NCBI RefSeq assembly: GCF_000381925.1
Contig: NZ_KB907310.1
Location: 372,001-436,000 of the forward strand
Reading direction: 5' to 3'
Length of the DNA: 64,000 nucleotides
DNA from: Nocardia sp. BMG111209
GTDB taxonomy: Bacteria; Actinomycetota; Actinomycetes; Mycobacteriales; Mycobacteriaceae
Part shown: positions 18,394-27,409 of the stretch, in pieces
How positions within the stretch are numbered: position 1 is the stretch's first letter
Layout: the number at the start of each line of letters is the position of its first letter
Notes under the pieces: model-generated
The model's input: only the letters and a program-made list of their open reading frames with translations
What the model was told of the DNA's origin: nothing
Databases searched by the model: none
Program-made: the position numbers and the translations under genes

Positions 18394-18804
18394 CTACCAG
18401 TCGATCAGATCGAGTTCGTGCAATCGCCGGAACACCAGCATCGACCCCGGCGCCACCTCCGGCATCGCGGCGTACTCCCCGACGGTGAAATAGCGCAATT
18501 CCGCGATCTCACCCGTGGCCCGCGGCTCCCCGGTCAGATCCGCCACATAACAGGTCATGTGCAGCGCGGTCCCGGGCGCGTGCCCGTACGCCTCGCATTC
18601 GAACACCCCGAGTTCGGCGACGTCCGTGACATCGACACCCAACTCCTCGCGCACCTCCCGGTGCAGCGCCTGCACCGCCGATTCGCCCGGATCGAGTTTC
18701 CCGCCGGCCATGTAGAACACACCCTTACCGGCCGAACGCGCCTGCAACAGGCGCCGATCCCGGATATGAGCGAGCGCGGCGGTCCGAATCATCGTGACTG
18801 TCAT
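18394..18804 (-). CDS. Nudix hydrolase
   Basis: The 136-residue protein carries a complete Nudix box, GGKLDPGE followed by seven residues and REVREELG, which binds the metal ion and the pyrophosphate of nucleoside diphosphate-type substrates. The size and short flanks suit a house-cleaning (d)NTP or nucleotide-sugar pyrophosphatase; the exact substrate cannot be read. I chose the ATG at 18804 since a longer reading would overlap the preceding gene, which ends at 18821. It lies 16 bases downstream of that membrane-protein gene on the same strand. Confidence 0.88.
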   Translation of the reverse strand: MTVTMIRTAALAHIRDRRLLQARSAGKGVFYMAGGKLDPGESAVQALHREVREELGVDVTDVAELGVFECEAYGHAPGTALHMTCYVADLTGEPRATGEIAELRYFTVGEYAAMPEVAPGSMLVFRRLHELDLIDW

Positions 18805-18820
18805 GGCCTTCCGATGTCGT

Positions 18821-19354
18821 TCAACGAGTCGACGGTGGAGCGAGTTTCCAATGTTGTTGGAGCGCACGGGCGATCTCCGGCAGAATGGTGACCGGAATTC
18901 GCTTGTAGCGCAACATCCTTCGTATTTCCAAAACCTGTTCCCGCTTACGCTGTTCGTACGGATTCGAAATCGGCCGCACCACCGGCGGTATGGTCAGCAA
19001 CACCAGTTCGCCGTGCCGTTCGTCCCCGCCACTGAGATCCAGCGCCAGCGACCACCGGGCCCGCTCGTCCATCGCGAACCGCCCCGCCACCACCCGATCC
19101 CATTCGATACTGGACTCCGCCCACGGCGTCCGCCGATAGATGGCCCGCTCGGTGAGCACGATGACATCCCGCCCGAACAGCACCACCAGCAGCGCGATCC
19201 CCCCGGCCGCCCCGGCCCCCAACCCGGTGAACACCCGATTCAGCCCGAACACGACCACGATCACCGCACACACACCCACGGCCACCAACACACCCAGACA
19301 GCTGTAGAGCAGTGCCCGCCACCCGGGCACCACCCCCGCACGCACCATCCTCAT
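18821..19354 (-). CDS. Two-helix membrane protein of unknown function
   Basis: The 177-residue protein has two adjacent hydrophobic segments near residues 13-35 and 43-62, then a soluble C-terminal part with a TPWAESSIEWDRV motif followed by beta-rich sequence, as in bacterial membrane-anchored PH-like domains. I do not recognise a named family. The start ATG at 19354 has AGGAGG five bases upstream. It is probably co-transcribed with the Nudix gene. Confidence 0.7.
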   Translation of the reverse strand: MRMVRAGVVPGWRALLYSCLGVLVAVGVCAVIVVVFGLNRVFTGLGAGAAGGIALLVVLFGRDVIVLTERAIYRRTPWAESSIEWDRVVAGRFAMDERARWSLALDLSGGDERHGELVLLTIPPVVRPISNPYEQRKREQVLEIRRMLRYKRIPVTILPEIARALQQHWKLAPPSTR

Positions 19355-19510
19355 CACGTCCTCCTGCGTACCGGGTGATCACGCTACTCGGTCGACAGGA
19401 CACCGTCCCGCCAAGGTGTTACGGCCGTGTGCGGCCGTATATTCGTGATCGTGCCCGATCAACCGGGACGCGAACAGTGCGCGGCGTTGCCCGCTGTTGC
19501 GCCGATCCGG

Positions 19511-19876
19511 TCAATCGGTGAGCAGATCCCGCAATTGATCCACGATGTCGTCGACCTGGGTGTCGCTGGGCCGTTCGATGGTGATCTCCCGATCGCCGTT
19601 GCGCACTGTCACCGAGGTCGCGCGGTTCCGGTTCAGGAACTGCTCGACGATGCCGCGGATCGTCAGCGACGCGGCGCCGAGTGCGCCGCCCGATACCGCC
19701 AATGAGCCGATGGCCAAGGCGATTCCGGATTTCGTGCCCGCCGGCCCGGCCTCGGTCGCGGACGTCACCGCGACCCCCGGAATCTCCCGCAGGTCCGTCG
19801 CCAGCTCCTGGGTCAGCCGATCCAGGCGCTCGTCGTCGAGTTGTTCGGCGGTCAGTACGAACAGCGCTTCGGTCAT
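19511..19876 (-). CDS. EACC1-type effector-associated constant component
   Basis: The 121-residue protein resembles the EACC1 family: an N-terminal alpha/beta part (ALFVLTAEQLDDERLDRLTQ), a small-residue hydrophobic stretch (about 60-85, GIALAIGSLAVSGGALGA), a helix, and a C-terminal hairpin with RNGDREITIERPS. EACC1 proteins are described as the constant partner that sits next to varied effector genes, often caspase-like peptidases, in bacterial conflict systems. Here it is the gene directly downstream of the caspase-EccC fusion, 108 bases away on the same strand. The start at 19876 follows GGGGG; a longer reading to 19906 is possible but has no better ribosome site. Confidence 0.75.
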   Translation of the reverse strand: MTEALFVLTAEQLDDERLDRLTQELATDLREIPGVAVTSATEAGPAGTKSGIALAIGSLAVSGGALGAASLTIRGIVEQFLNRNRATSVTVRNGDREITIERPSDTQVDDIVDQLRDLLTD

Positions 19877-19984
19877 TGTCTGCCCCCTGGCGTCGTCGGC
19901 CGCCACCGCGGCCTGCCGATCACTGTAGCCGGGATATCCGGCCGCTTTCCCTGTTCCGTGCGGCCTCGGCCGCTGCCGCGAACG

Positions 19985-22900
19985 TCATCCGCGATCGGCG
20001 ATCTGGATCGGTTCCGGTTCGCGGAATCGGCCGATCAGGGTGCCGCGGCCGGGTGGCAGGGCGGTGGTGTGCAGGTCGCCGAACAGGGCGCCCTCGTCGC
20101 CGGCGGCGCTCAGGACGATCGTGCCGGCCGAGATGTCCCACAGCAGGCCCAGTACGCGTTCGTAGCGGGCGCGGGCCAGGCCGGTGTGCGCGCGGGCCAG
20201 GATCAGGTGCAGTCCGATGTCGTGGGCCATCGGCAGGAATTTCAGCAGTGGTTCGAGCGGATCGCTGCCGTCGGCCACGACCCGCTCGTAATCGTCGACG
20301 AGTACATAGATTTCGGGGCCGTTCCACCAATCGCGGGCCGGTAGTCGTGCGGGCGGGATCTCCGGGCCGGGGACCCGTGCGGTGAGCAGGTCCACGAGTT
20401 CGGCGATGGCCCGGGGCACGGTCGACGCGGTCGGGCAATACGCCGCCGGCCGTGCGGATTCCACCACGTCGGCCAGCGTGCGGCGATAGTCGACGAGCAG
20501 GATGCGGGCCTGTTCCGGGGTGGAGTTCTCGGCGAGACCCAGTGCTACCGTGCGCAACAACGTGGTCTTGCCCGCGCCCGGATCCGAGAACACCAGCAGA
20601 TGCGGGCGGTCGTCGAAATCCCAGAGCAGGGGCGACAATTCGGTCTCGCCGAGGCCGAGCAGCAGATGGGTGGCATCCTGCTCGGGACCTCGGCCGCGCG
20701 CCAGGTCGAGCAGATGCTCGTACGTGATCCGTTGCGGCAGTAGTCGTATCGGCGGGGCCTGCCGGGATCGGTAATCCTTGCGCAGGTCCTCCACCGCCCC
20801 GGCGAGACCTGCGGCCAGATGATGGGGATCGGTATCGCTGTCCAAACGCGGTAGGGCCGTGAGCATCTGGAGTTTCTCCGGCGACAGGCCGCGGCCCGGA
20901 CGGTCGGGCGGCACCAGCCCGGCGGCCTGCCGATCCAGTTCGGAATCGGCCGGATCCCCGAGCCACAGCTCGATGCGGACCGCGTTCTGCAGGCCCGGTC
21001 CGCCACGGCTCCACGGCGACATCGTGGTGAGCAGATGAATGCCGTACGAAATGCCCTGGGCGGCAAGGTGGGTGACGGATTGTTCGAGGGCGGGGAAGTC
21101 CTGGCGGAGCGTGTCGAGGCCGTCGACGACGAGGAAGACGTCCCCGTGGTCGTCCGCTTCGACCGCGCCACCCGCCGGTCCGCGGGCGGCCCGGCGTTTC
21201 CGGAAATCCGCCGTCGAGGTGATGCCCAGATCCCGGAAGTACCGTTCCCGGCGCGCGAGCAGTGCGGTCAGCTCGGCGAGCGTACGGCGGATCCGCTCGA
21301 TGTCCCGGCGGCCGGCGACCGAACCCACATGCGGTAATTCGGCCAGCGCGGCCAAGGCGCCGCCGAAGTCGAGACAGTAGAACTGCACCTGTTCGGGGGT
21401 GTGGGTCGCGGCCGCGGCCACGATCAGGCTGCGCAGTACGGTCGACTTGCCCGAGCGCGGCCCGCCCACGACCGTGACGTGGCCGCTGTCGCCGGACAGA
21501 TCGACGGTCAGTACCTCGCGACGGTGCTCGCGCGGCCGGTCGACCCAGCCGATCGGCAACCGCAGATGGCTGCGATTGGCCGAACGCGGCGAATTCTCCT
21601 CCTGCAGAAGGGTTCCCACGGTAGGCGAGATCAGCAGCGGCGGTTGCCACATCCGGTACGCGGCGGGTGCCCCGAGCCGGTCGACGGTGGCGACCAGCGA
21701 TTCCGGCAACAGCAGATCGAGGGGATCCGCACCGTCGGTGATGCCGGGGCGGGCGGTGGACGCCGACCGGAAACGGGTGGTCGCGCCGGTGGTGGTCCGC
21801 AGATAGCCGTGGCCCGGCGTGCTGGGCAGATAGTTCGCGTCGGGGCTGCCGAGGACGAATCGGGACTCGTCGTCGGTGAAGGTGCGCAGCACGATCCGGT
21901 AGGACAGGTATTTGTCCAGGGTGCGCAGCAGCACCTCCTCGGGCTGGTAGGTGCCCAGTAGCAGATGGATGCCCAGGGACCGGCCGCGGCGGCCCACCTG
22001 GATCAGCGCGCCCACGAACGGGGAACCCCCGGCGAGCAGTTCGACGAACTCGTCGATGACGATGACCAGGGCGGGTAACGGATCCAGCGGCGCGCCCGCC
22101 GACCGGGCCTGCTCGTACTCGGCGCGGGTCGTGCAGCCCTCGGCGCTCTGTACCAGCTGCCGGCGGCGTTCCATCTCGTACTCGACGACATCCTGCAGAC
22201 GGTCGAGCAGGGACGGGTCCTGGTCGAGGTCGTGCACCCGTCCGGCCACATGCGGCAGGGTGGCCAGCGGTTCGAAGGTCGAATCGCCGGCGGCGTCGAC
22301 GAGCAGGAAGTTCACCCGATCCGGGGGATAGGTCAGCGCCAGCCCGAGCACGATCGTGCGCAGCAGTTCCGACTTGCCGGATCCGATGGCGCCGACCACC
22401 AGGCCGTGCGGACCGGCTCCGGCGTCGGTGGCGGGTCCGATGTCCAGTTCCACCGGATCGCCGGTGTACGTCACGCCGATGGGGATCCGCAGGCCCGAAG
22501 GCGGTGCGTCCCGCCAGCGTTGCCGGATATCCGGGTCGATCAGCCGGTGCAGGTGCACGAAGTCGGCGTGCAGCTCGAGCTCGAGCGGTTGCCGAGAGCT
22601 GCTCGCGGACGCGAATCTGGCGACCAGATCCTCGGCGCCGTCCGGGAGGTCGGCCGCACGCACCGCACCCGATGGAATCGGCCGGATACCCGGTAGCGCG
22701 ATCCGCACCGTCTCGGACCCGGTCAACGCCCAGCCGGGCTGTTCGGGCAGCAGTGCGGCCCGGTCGATGTCGATCCGGGAATCGCCCGGCCGGAACAGCC
22801 GCAGTTCGATGCGGTTGGCCAGTGACTCGGCCATCCAGTCGGGCACCTCGGTCCAGTTCCGGGCGGTGGCGACCAGGTGCACCGCATACTCCGGGCCGGT

Positions 22901-24262
22901 GTCGGCGATCTCCTGCACGGCCGGCACCAGATCGGGCCACTGCCGCGCGAAGGCACCCCAGCGATCCACGAACAGGAACAGGTCCGGCACCGGTCCTTCG
23001 TCCGGGAGCGGTCGCCGATGGCGCAGCTCGGTGGGGGACGCGATGTGATGGAGCCGGTACAGTCGGCGCCGGTTGCGGATCTCGTCGATCAGATCCTCCA
23101 CCAGGGCTGCTGCGGCCTGCTCGGACCCGTCCTCGGATCCCGCGACGCTCGCCACGCTGCCGATACTCGGCAGCCCTCGGATCGAGCCGAGCCGATTGTC
23201 GGATTCCAGGACGTGGATGCGCGCGTCGGCCGGCGAGTGGGTGAGCGCGAGCGATGCCGCCAGGGTGCGCAGCAGGGTGCTCTTGCCGGACCCCGCGCGG
23301 CCGACGAGGAGCAGGCCGTTGCGAGGCCCGGCGAAATCGATGGTCGCGATCGTGCCCGCGACGCCTCCGGGCTCCTGCTGCCGCCCGAAGGGAACATCCA
23401 ACGGCCTTGTGCGCCACCAATCCTCGGCTCGCAACCCGCCACCCGGCAGGTGTTCCAGGTGACCGAGCAGCCCGCCCAGCGGTACCGGCGCAAGGCTGTC
23501 GGCGAGATTCGCGGGTGATCGCCGGGCCCGGGCGATGTGGATCTCCTCGGACGCCACACAATAGTGCTCGGGTGTCTGATTCGCCGCCCGCGTGCCGACC
23601 TCCTTGGCGATGTACTGCCACAGGTCGTGGGTGGTGACCGCGCTGGTACGGGCGGCCGCCAGCATGCGGATCCCGGACACCATGGCCCCCGTGAACATCG
23701 ACAACGGTGTCGAACGCGGTGCGGCGCGTTTCCCGTCCTCGGCCGCCTGGACCGAATTCGATGCCATCAGTACGCAGATTCCCTTGCCGGCGGCCAGCTC
23801 GTTACCGACGATATCCAGCGCCGAGACGCCCTTGAGCACGTCGTCGCCGAGAAATGCGCCGCTGTAGCAACAATCGAGCACGATGAACTTCGTCGCCGCC
23901 GGTGATTCGCGGATGAGATCCTTGACGAACGACGAGGACACCGCCGAACTGCTCAGTAGATCCGAATCGGTGTTGCTGGCGGCCAGATAGAGATTGTGGC
24001 CGCGCCGAATTCCGTGCCCCGAGAAATAGAACATCACCATGTCCTCGGGCTCGGCGTGCCGGAACAGCCGTTCGGCGCTGCGCTCGATCTCCGCCTTCGA
24101 CTCGTTGATCAGCAGCTCGACCGGTCCGAAGGCCCCCACCTCCGGATTGCGCAGTAATTCCTGAAGTTCCGTGGCGTCGGAGACCGGCGCGGACAACTGT
24201 GGAATTCCCGGCGAATAATATGTGTCGTTCGCGACGAGCAGCGCGATCCGCCTGCCCACCAT
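19985..24262 (-). CDS. Caspase-like peptidase fused to four EccC/FtsK-type ATPase modules
   Basis: The 1425-residue protein starts with a C14 caspase-like domain (about 1-250) whose catalytic pair is visible: His83 in FYFSGHG and Cys132 in VLDCCYSG. Four P-loop modules follow, with Walker A motifs GRAGSGKST (about 321), GAIGSGKSE (about 623), GGPRSGKST (about 933) and SDPGAGKTT (about 1225). Modules 2-4 match the three FtsK/SpoIIIE ATPase domains of EccC from type VII secretion in order; module 1 looks like an extra copy of the second type. Only module 2 has a full Walker B with Glu (VIVIDEF). The two membrane helices of EccC are absent, so the protein should be cytoplasmic. GGAGG lies seven bases before the ATG. 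The gene is followed by an EACC1 gene and is divergent from a channel-like gene. I infer a suicide or defence protease switched by the ATPase part; it is not an ESX locus, as no esx, eccB, eccD or mycP gene is present. Confidence 0.93.
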   Translation of the reverse strand: MVGRRIALLVANDTYYSPGIPQLSAPVSDATELQELLRNPEVGAFGPVELLINESKAEIERSAERLFRHAEPEDMVMFYFSGHGIRRGHNLYLAASNTDSDLLSSSAVSSSFVKDLIRESPAATKFIVLDCCYSGAFLGDDVLKGVSALDIVGNELAAGKGICVLMASNSVQAAEDGKRAAPRSTPLSMFTGAMVSGIRMLAAARTSAVTTHDLWQYIAKEVGTRAANQTPEHYCVASEEIHIARARRSPANLADSLAPVPLGGLLGHLEHLPGGGLRAEDWWRTRPLDVPFGRQQEPGGVAGTIATIDFAGPRNGLLLVGRAGSGKSTLLRTLAASLALTHSPADARIHVLESDNRLGSIRGLPSIGSVASVAGSEDGSEQAAAALVEDLIDEIRNRRRLYRLHHIASPTELRHRRPLPDEGPVPDLFLFVDRWGAFARQWPDLVPAVQEIADTGPEYAVHLVATARNWTEVPDWMAESLANRIELRLFRPGDSRIDIDRAALLPEQPGWALTGSETVRIALPGIRPIPSGAVRAADLPDGAEDLVARFASASSSRQPLELELHADFVHLHRLIDPDIRQRWRDAPPSGLRIPIGVTYTGDPVELDIGPATDAGAGPHGLVVGAIGSGKSELLRTIVLGLALTYPPDRVNFLLVDAAGDSTFEPLATLPHVAGRVHDLDQDPSLLDRLQDVVEYEMERRRQLVQSAEGCTTRAEYEQARSAGAPLDPLPALVIVIDEFVELLAGGSPFVGALIQVGRRGRSLGIHLLLGTYQPEEVLLRTLDKYLSYRIVLRTFTDDESRFVLGSPDANYLPSTPGHGYLRTTTGATTRFRSASTARPGITDGADPLDLLLPESLVATVDRLGAPAAYRMWQPPLLISPTVGTLLQEENSPRSANRSHLRLPIGWVDRPREHRREVLTVDLSGDSGHVTVVGGPRSGKSTVLRSLIVAAAATHTPEQVQFYCLDFGGALAALAELPHVGSVAGRRDIERIRRTLAELTALLARRERYFRDLGITSTADFRKRRAARGPAGGAVEADDHGDVFLVVDGLDTLRQDFPALEQSVTHLAAQGISYGIHLLTTMSPWSRGGPGLQNAVRIELWLGDPADSELDRQAAGLVPPDRPGRGLSPEKLQMLTALPRLDSDTDPHHLAAGLAGAVEDLRKDYRSRQAPPIRLLPQRITYEHLLDLARGRGPEQDATHLLLGLGETELSPLLWDFDDRPHLLVFSDPGAGKTTLLRTVALGLAENSTPEQARILLVDYRRTLADVVESARPAAYCPTASTVPRAIAELVDLLTARVPGPEIPPARLPARDWWNGPEIYVLVDDYERVVADGSDPLEPLLKFLPMAHDIGLHLILARAHTGLARARYERVLGLLWDISAGTIVLSAAGDEGALFGDLHTTALPPGRGTLIGRFREPEPIQIADRG

Positions 24263-24443
24263 AAGCTTGCCTCCCCCGCCCGAACCGCCGCGGCAACACG
24301 GCGTACCGCCACCCTACCGCGTCGTGGATTCCGTTCGCCGCCAACGAACTGCGGGGCTTGCCACCCACGAAAAACTTTGTTTTGCCGGTCCTGCTCGTTG
24401 CTATCGTGAAGAGGGCTTCGGACCGTCGGAGCCGGACGCGGGG

Positions 24444-25295
24444 ATGCTCATGGTGGATGAACAGCAACAGGGGTCGCCGTTCGTCCGTTCGATGTCCACC
24501 CGGGTGGCGCGGCGCGCTTCGTCCTACGCCGCCGTCGTGGACCGGTTCCTGGCCGAACCGGCGGCTGCGCGGCGCCGGGCCGGTGAGCAGGAGTTGCTCG
24601 ACTCTCTCAATCGGAACGTGGAATCCCTTGTCGTGCAGTACGATCCGCCCAGCATCCGCCGCAACAGCGACAGTCTGGTGTTCGGCCACATCTATTCGAG
24701 CATCCCCCGTTCCGCGCAGCGAATCGCGGTGTCGCCGGAACTGCTCGCGGCGCTACTGGCCGCGGAGGTCGAATACCGGGGCCCACTTCGGTTGAGTCGC
24801 ACCCAGAATCGCCAGCTCGCGGAGGTCTACGAGCGGCTGGGTACAGCCATGGCCGTCCTGTTGCCCGGTCACGCCGCACTGGCCTTCCGTCGCGGCGGCA
24901 GCCTGTACCGCCAGGACGAGGACTCCGACGGTGAGGATCGGTGCAGCCTGAACCTGGCCCGGTCGCGGCGCCGGGCGCAGCCGGTGTGGCTGCGCCGGTT
25001 CGGCGGCTTCCTCCCGGACCTGTTGTGCGGCTACGGTTATCGGCCGTACCGAATTCTGATCTGGGTGTTCGTTCAGGTCGTTGCCTGCACGGCGGTGGTT
25101 CGTGCGCTGTCCACCGAATCGACGCTGTCGATCGTGTACGACTGCTGTACCAACTTCCTGAACCCGCTGGGCCCCGGCGACACCGCCGGACTGGAGGGAG
25201 CCGAACGGTTCGTCTTCGTCGTCGAGGCCTATGCCGGCACCCTCACCACGTCGGTGTTCTTCGCTCTGATGGTGCGACGCTGGTTCCGTACGTGA
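24444..25295 (+). CDS. Two-TM ion-channel-like membrane protein with degenerate selectivity filter
   Basis: The 283-residue protein has a soluble N-terminal part (about 1-195) with a basic, Arg-rich stretch and two C-terminal membrane helices (about 204-222 and 258-277). The segment between them reads IVYDCCTNFLNPLGPGD, and the last helix ends in FFALMVRRWFR. This is the layout of two-TM potassium-channel pores (Ion_trans_2), where the filter is T-x-G-Y-G-D; here the same place reads N-P-L-G-P-G-D. Ion selectivity is therefore unlikely to be potassium-like, if it conducts at all. The start at 24444 is the first ATG after the divergent control region; 24450 is an alternative. The gene is divergent from the caspase-EccC gene and its stop codon abuts that of the next operon. 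Confidence 0.7.
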   Translation: MLMVDEQQQGSPFVRSMSTRVARRASSYAAVVDRFLAEPAAARRRAGEQELLDSLNRNVESLVVQYDPPSIRRNSDSLVFGHIYSSIPRSAQRIAVSPELLAALLAAEVEYRGPLRLSRTQNRQLAEVYERLGTAMAVLLPGHAALAFRRGGSLYRQDEDSDGEDRCSLNLARSRRRAQPVWLRRFGGFLPDLLCGYGYRPYRILIWVFVQVVACTAVVRALSTESTLSIVYDCCTNFLNPLGPGDTAGLEGAERFVFVVEAYAGTLTTSVFFALMVRRWFRT

Positions 25296-26285
25296 TCACC
25301 AGTCGCTGCTGCTGATCTTCGAATTGCGCAGGGCGTGCAGTGTCGCGGTGGTCATCCGGTCGCGCAATTGGCCGACCCGCGCCGTCCACTGCCGGGTGAA
25401 ACCCGGATCCGCTTCCAGCTGTGCCCACGGTCCCCGCAGCGCCGCGGGGGTATGGGCGCCCGGCATCCACAGTGGCGCAAGCTGTTCCAGAACCGGGGCG
25501 AGTTGATCGAGCAGCCGGCCCACTTCCTGGTCGACCGGGCCGAAGCGGTCGGCCACCTGTCCGATCGTGGTCAGCAGCCAGTCGTGGACCGCGAGATCCT
25601 CGCAGAAGCGTTGTGCCGCCGCAACCTCCGGCGCGGGCACGATCAGCCGTACCGAGCGTTGGGAATCGGTGTCGAGCCGGAAGACGAAGCCGGGACGCTC
25701 GCCCGGGGCGCCGATCTCGACCGCCCAGCGCAGTCGTGTGGTACCGGCCCGGAAGGGCACGCCCTGATCCAGCCGGGGGTCCACTCGCACGGAGGTGGAC
25801 ATCCGCTGGCTGATCGACGTCAGGTCGAGCCGGTCGCCGCCCCCCGGCCGCAGAAATCCGTCGGCGAGCCGGGCGCCGGCGTCGGCGCCCAGTTTGCTGA
25901 CCGCCTCCACGGTGCCGGGCATGCTCAGGTAGTGCGACCAGGGCTGGCGCGCACGGTTTTTCGTCGGTATCACCCGAGACATCGTGGAACTCTGCAGGAT
26001 TCGGCCACCCACCACGACCACATGTGCGGCCACGGTGCCGATGATGTGTACCTGTTTGCCCAGCGCCGGGATCAACAGGCAGTCCACCCCCTCCACCCGG
26101 TTCGGTGAAACGACCAGTGGCACGGGGCGTTCCCGCGAGGTCACCGTGCTGCCGGGTTTCACTGCACCGAGCAGTTCCACGACCGCGGACGTATCCAGGA
26201 CGTTGCGGGAGGGCAGCAGACAGGTGTGGATCTCCCCGAGCACACTCACGGTGTGCTCGGCCGCGCCGACGACGGCTGAGGACAT
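25296..26285 (-). CDS. SCO2521-like protein of the four-gene P-loop operon
   Basis: This 329-residue protein has no signal peptide or membrane helix. It has a beta-rich first half (VLGEIHTCLLPSRN, VHIIGTVAAHVVVVGG) and a helical second half. From its place, one base after the SCO2522-like gene in a four-gene operon, I take it as the counterpart of Streptomyces SCO2521; this rests on gene order and size more than on a known motif. No function is known to me. Its stop codon directly abuts that of the convergent channel-like gene. Confidence 0.65.
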   Translation of the reverse strand: MSSAVVGAAEHTVSVLGEIHTCLLPSRNVLDTSAVVELLGAVKPGSTVTSRERPVPLVVSPNRVEGVDCLLIPALGKQVHIIGTVAAHVVVVGGRILQSSTMSRVIPTKNRARQPWSHYLSMPGTVEAVSKLGADAGARLADGFLRPGGGDRLDLTSISQRMSTSVRVDPRLDQGVPFRAGTTRLRWAVEIGAPGERPGFVFRLDTDSQRSVRLIVPAPEVAAAQRFCEDLAVHDWLLTTIGQVADRFGPVDQEVGRLLDQLAPVLEQLAPLWMPGAHTPAALRGPWAQLEADPGFTRQWTARVGQLRDRMTTATLHALRNSKISSSDW

Positions 26286-26286
26286 G

Positions 26287-27408
26287 TCACACCCCGCGAA
26301 CCGGAGCGATGGCGCCTCCGCCGACCTCGTCGAGGAATACATGGGTGAGACGCTTGCCGACCTCGTCGGGGACGATGATCTGCTCGCCCGCACCGCGTTC
26401 GACGGTCAGTTGCAGCACCTCCTGGTCGATGTCGACATGATCGACGATGGTGCGCACCGCATGCTCGATCTTCAGATAATCCTGCGGCAGGATCGACAGG
26501 GCCCGATAGGCGGCGAACGGCTTGGCCTCCGGATTGAGCTGGATCACCGCCGGCATCTCCCACCACGTGTCCGGCCAGATGATGTCCTGATCCCACGGCT
26601 GCGGCCGGCGCTGCGGCTGCTCCGCATGCTCGGGCGACCCGCGCGGCGGCTCCGGCGGCCGGCCGACCAGATCCCACGGCTGCGGCTGGACCACGGCGCG
26701 TCCCTCGTAGCGGACCATACCCAGCCGCAGCAGTTGCCAGACCGCGGCGAGATACGGGCACGACCAGCGGGTGAGTTCCTCACCGTCCTTACCCACCTGG
26801 GTGTTCCACATCTCGACATCGAGAAATATCGAATGCTCGCGCCGGCCCAGTTCCTCCGGCGGGCGGTACTGCGCCGCCTGCATGGCCTGGGTGGCCTCGA
26901 AATCGGAGGACCGCTGGCCGTTGCACAACCAGCCGGATTCCACGTCCGGCGGCCGCCGGCCGGTCGTGTTCTCCAGCGGCTCCGCGACGACCCAGCGCGA
27001 GATCATCTCCGCCAGCCCGATCTGCTGACCGGTGGGGATACCGTCGGTGTAGGTCGGAGATTCCCAGCATCCGGCTTCCCGGGCCAGGTAGTCGATGCGT
27101 AGACCGCATTCGTGAGCGATGCCCAAGATTTTGTGGAGTATGGCGTTGGGGTTGGTACCCGGTCCGAAATAGTCGTCGATCAGGAAACAGGTGCTCACGC
27201 GGATGGCGGAGCCGAAAGTCGCCTTCGCGTCTTCGACGTACAGATCGACCAACCGGGCCACCCGGCGGAACTGAGCGCGAATGGCATCCTGGCCGTTGAT
27301 CAGATCCTTCATGTAGAAGTGCCCGGTCTCGATCGACAGATGGGAGAGTTCGACCCCGGCGACGCGCACCTGGTCGGTCGTCTCGCTGTAGACCGCACTC
27401 TCGTTCAT
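26287..27408 (-). CDS. SCO2522-like protein of the four-gene P-loop operon
   Basis: The 373-residue protein begins with an alpha/beta region that contains VELSHLSIETGHFYMKDLI and VSTCFLIDDYFGPG, features I associate with the SCO2522 family. A proline- and arginine-rich spacer near residues 255-290 (RPPEPPRGSPEHAEQP) divides it from a C-terminal domain. Two bases or fewer separate it from the genes on both sides, so all four are made from one transcript. The enzymatic role is unknown; the strong Asp-Asp and Cys residues in the first domain may form an active site. Confidence 0.65.
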   Translation of the reverse strand: MNESAVYSETTDQVRVAGVELSHLSIETGHFYMKDLINGQDAIRAQFRRVARLVDLYVEDAKATFGSAIRVSTCFLIDDYFGPGTNPNAILHKILGIAHECGLRIDYLAREAGCWESPTYTDGIPTGQQIGLAEMISRWVVAEPLENTTGRRPPDVESGWLCNGQRSSDFEATQAMQAAQYRPPEELGRREHSIFLDVEMWNTQVGKDGEELTRWSCPYLAAVWQLLRLGMVRYEGRAVVQPQPWDLVGRPPEPPRGSPEHAEQPQRRPQPWDQDIIWPDTWWEMPAVIQLNPEAKPFAAYRALSILPQDYLKIEHAVRTIVDHVDIDQEVLQLTVERGAGEQIIVPDEVGKRLTHVFLDEVGGGAIAPVRGV

Positions 27409-27409
27409 G

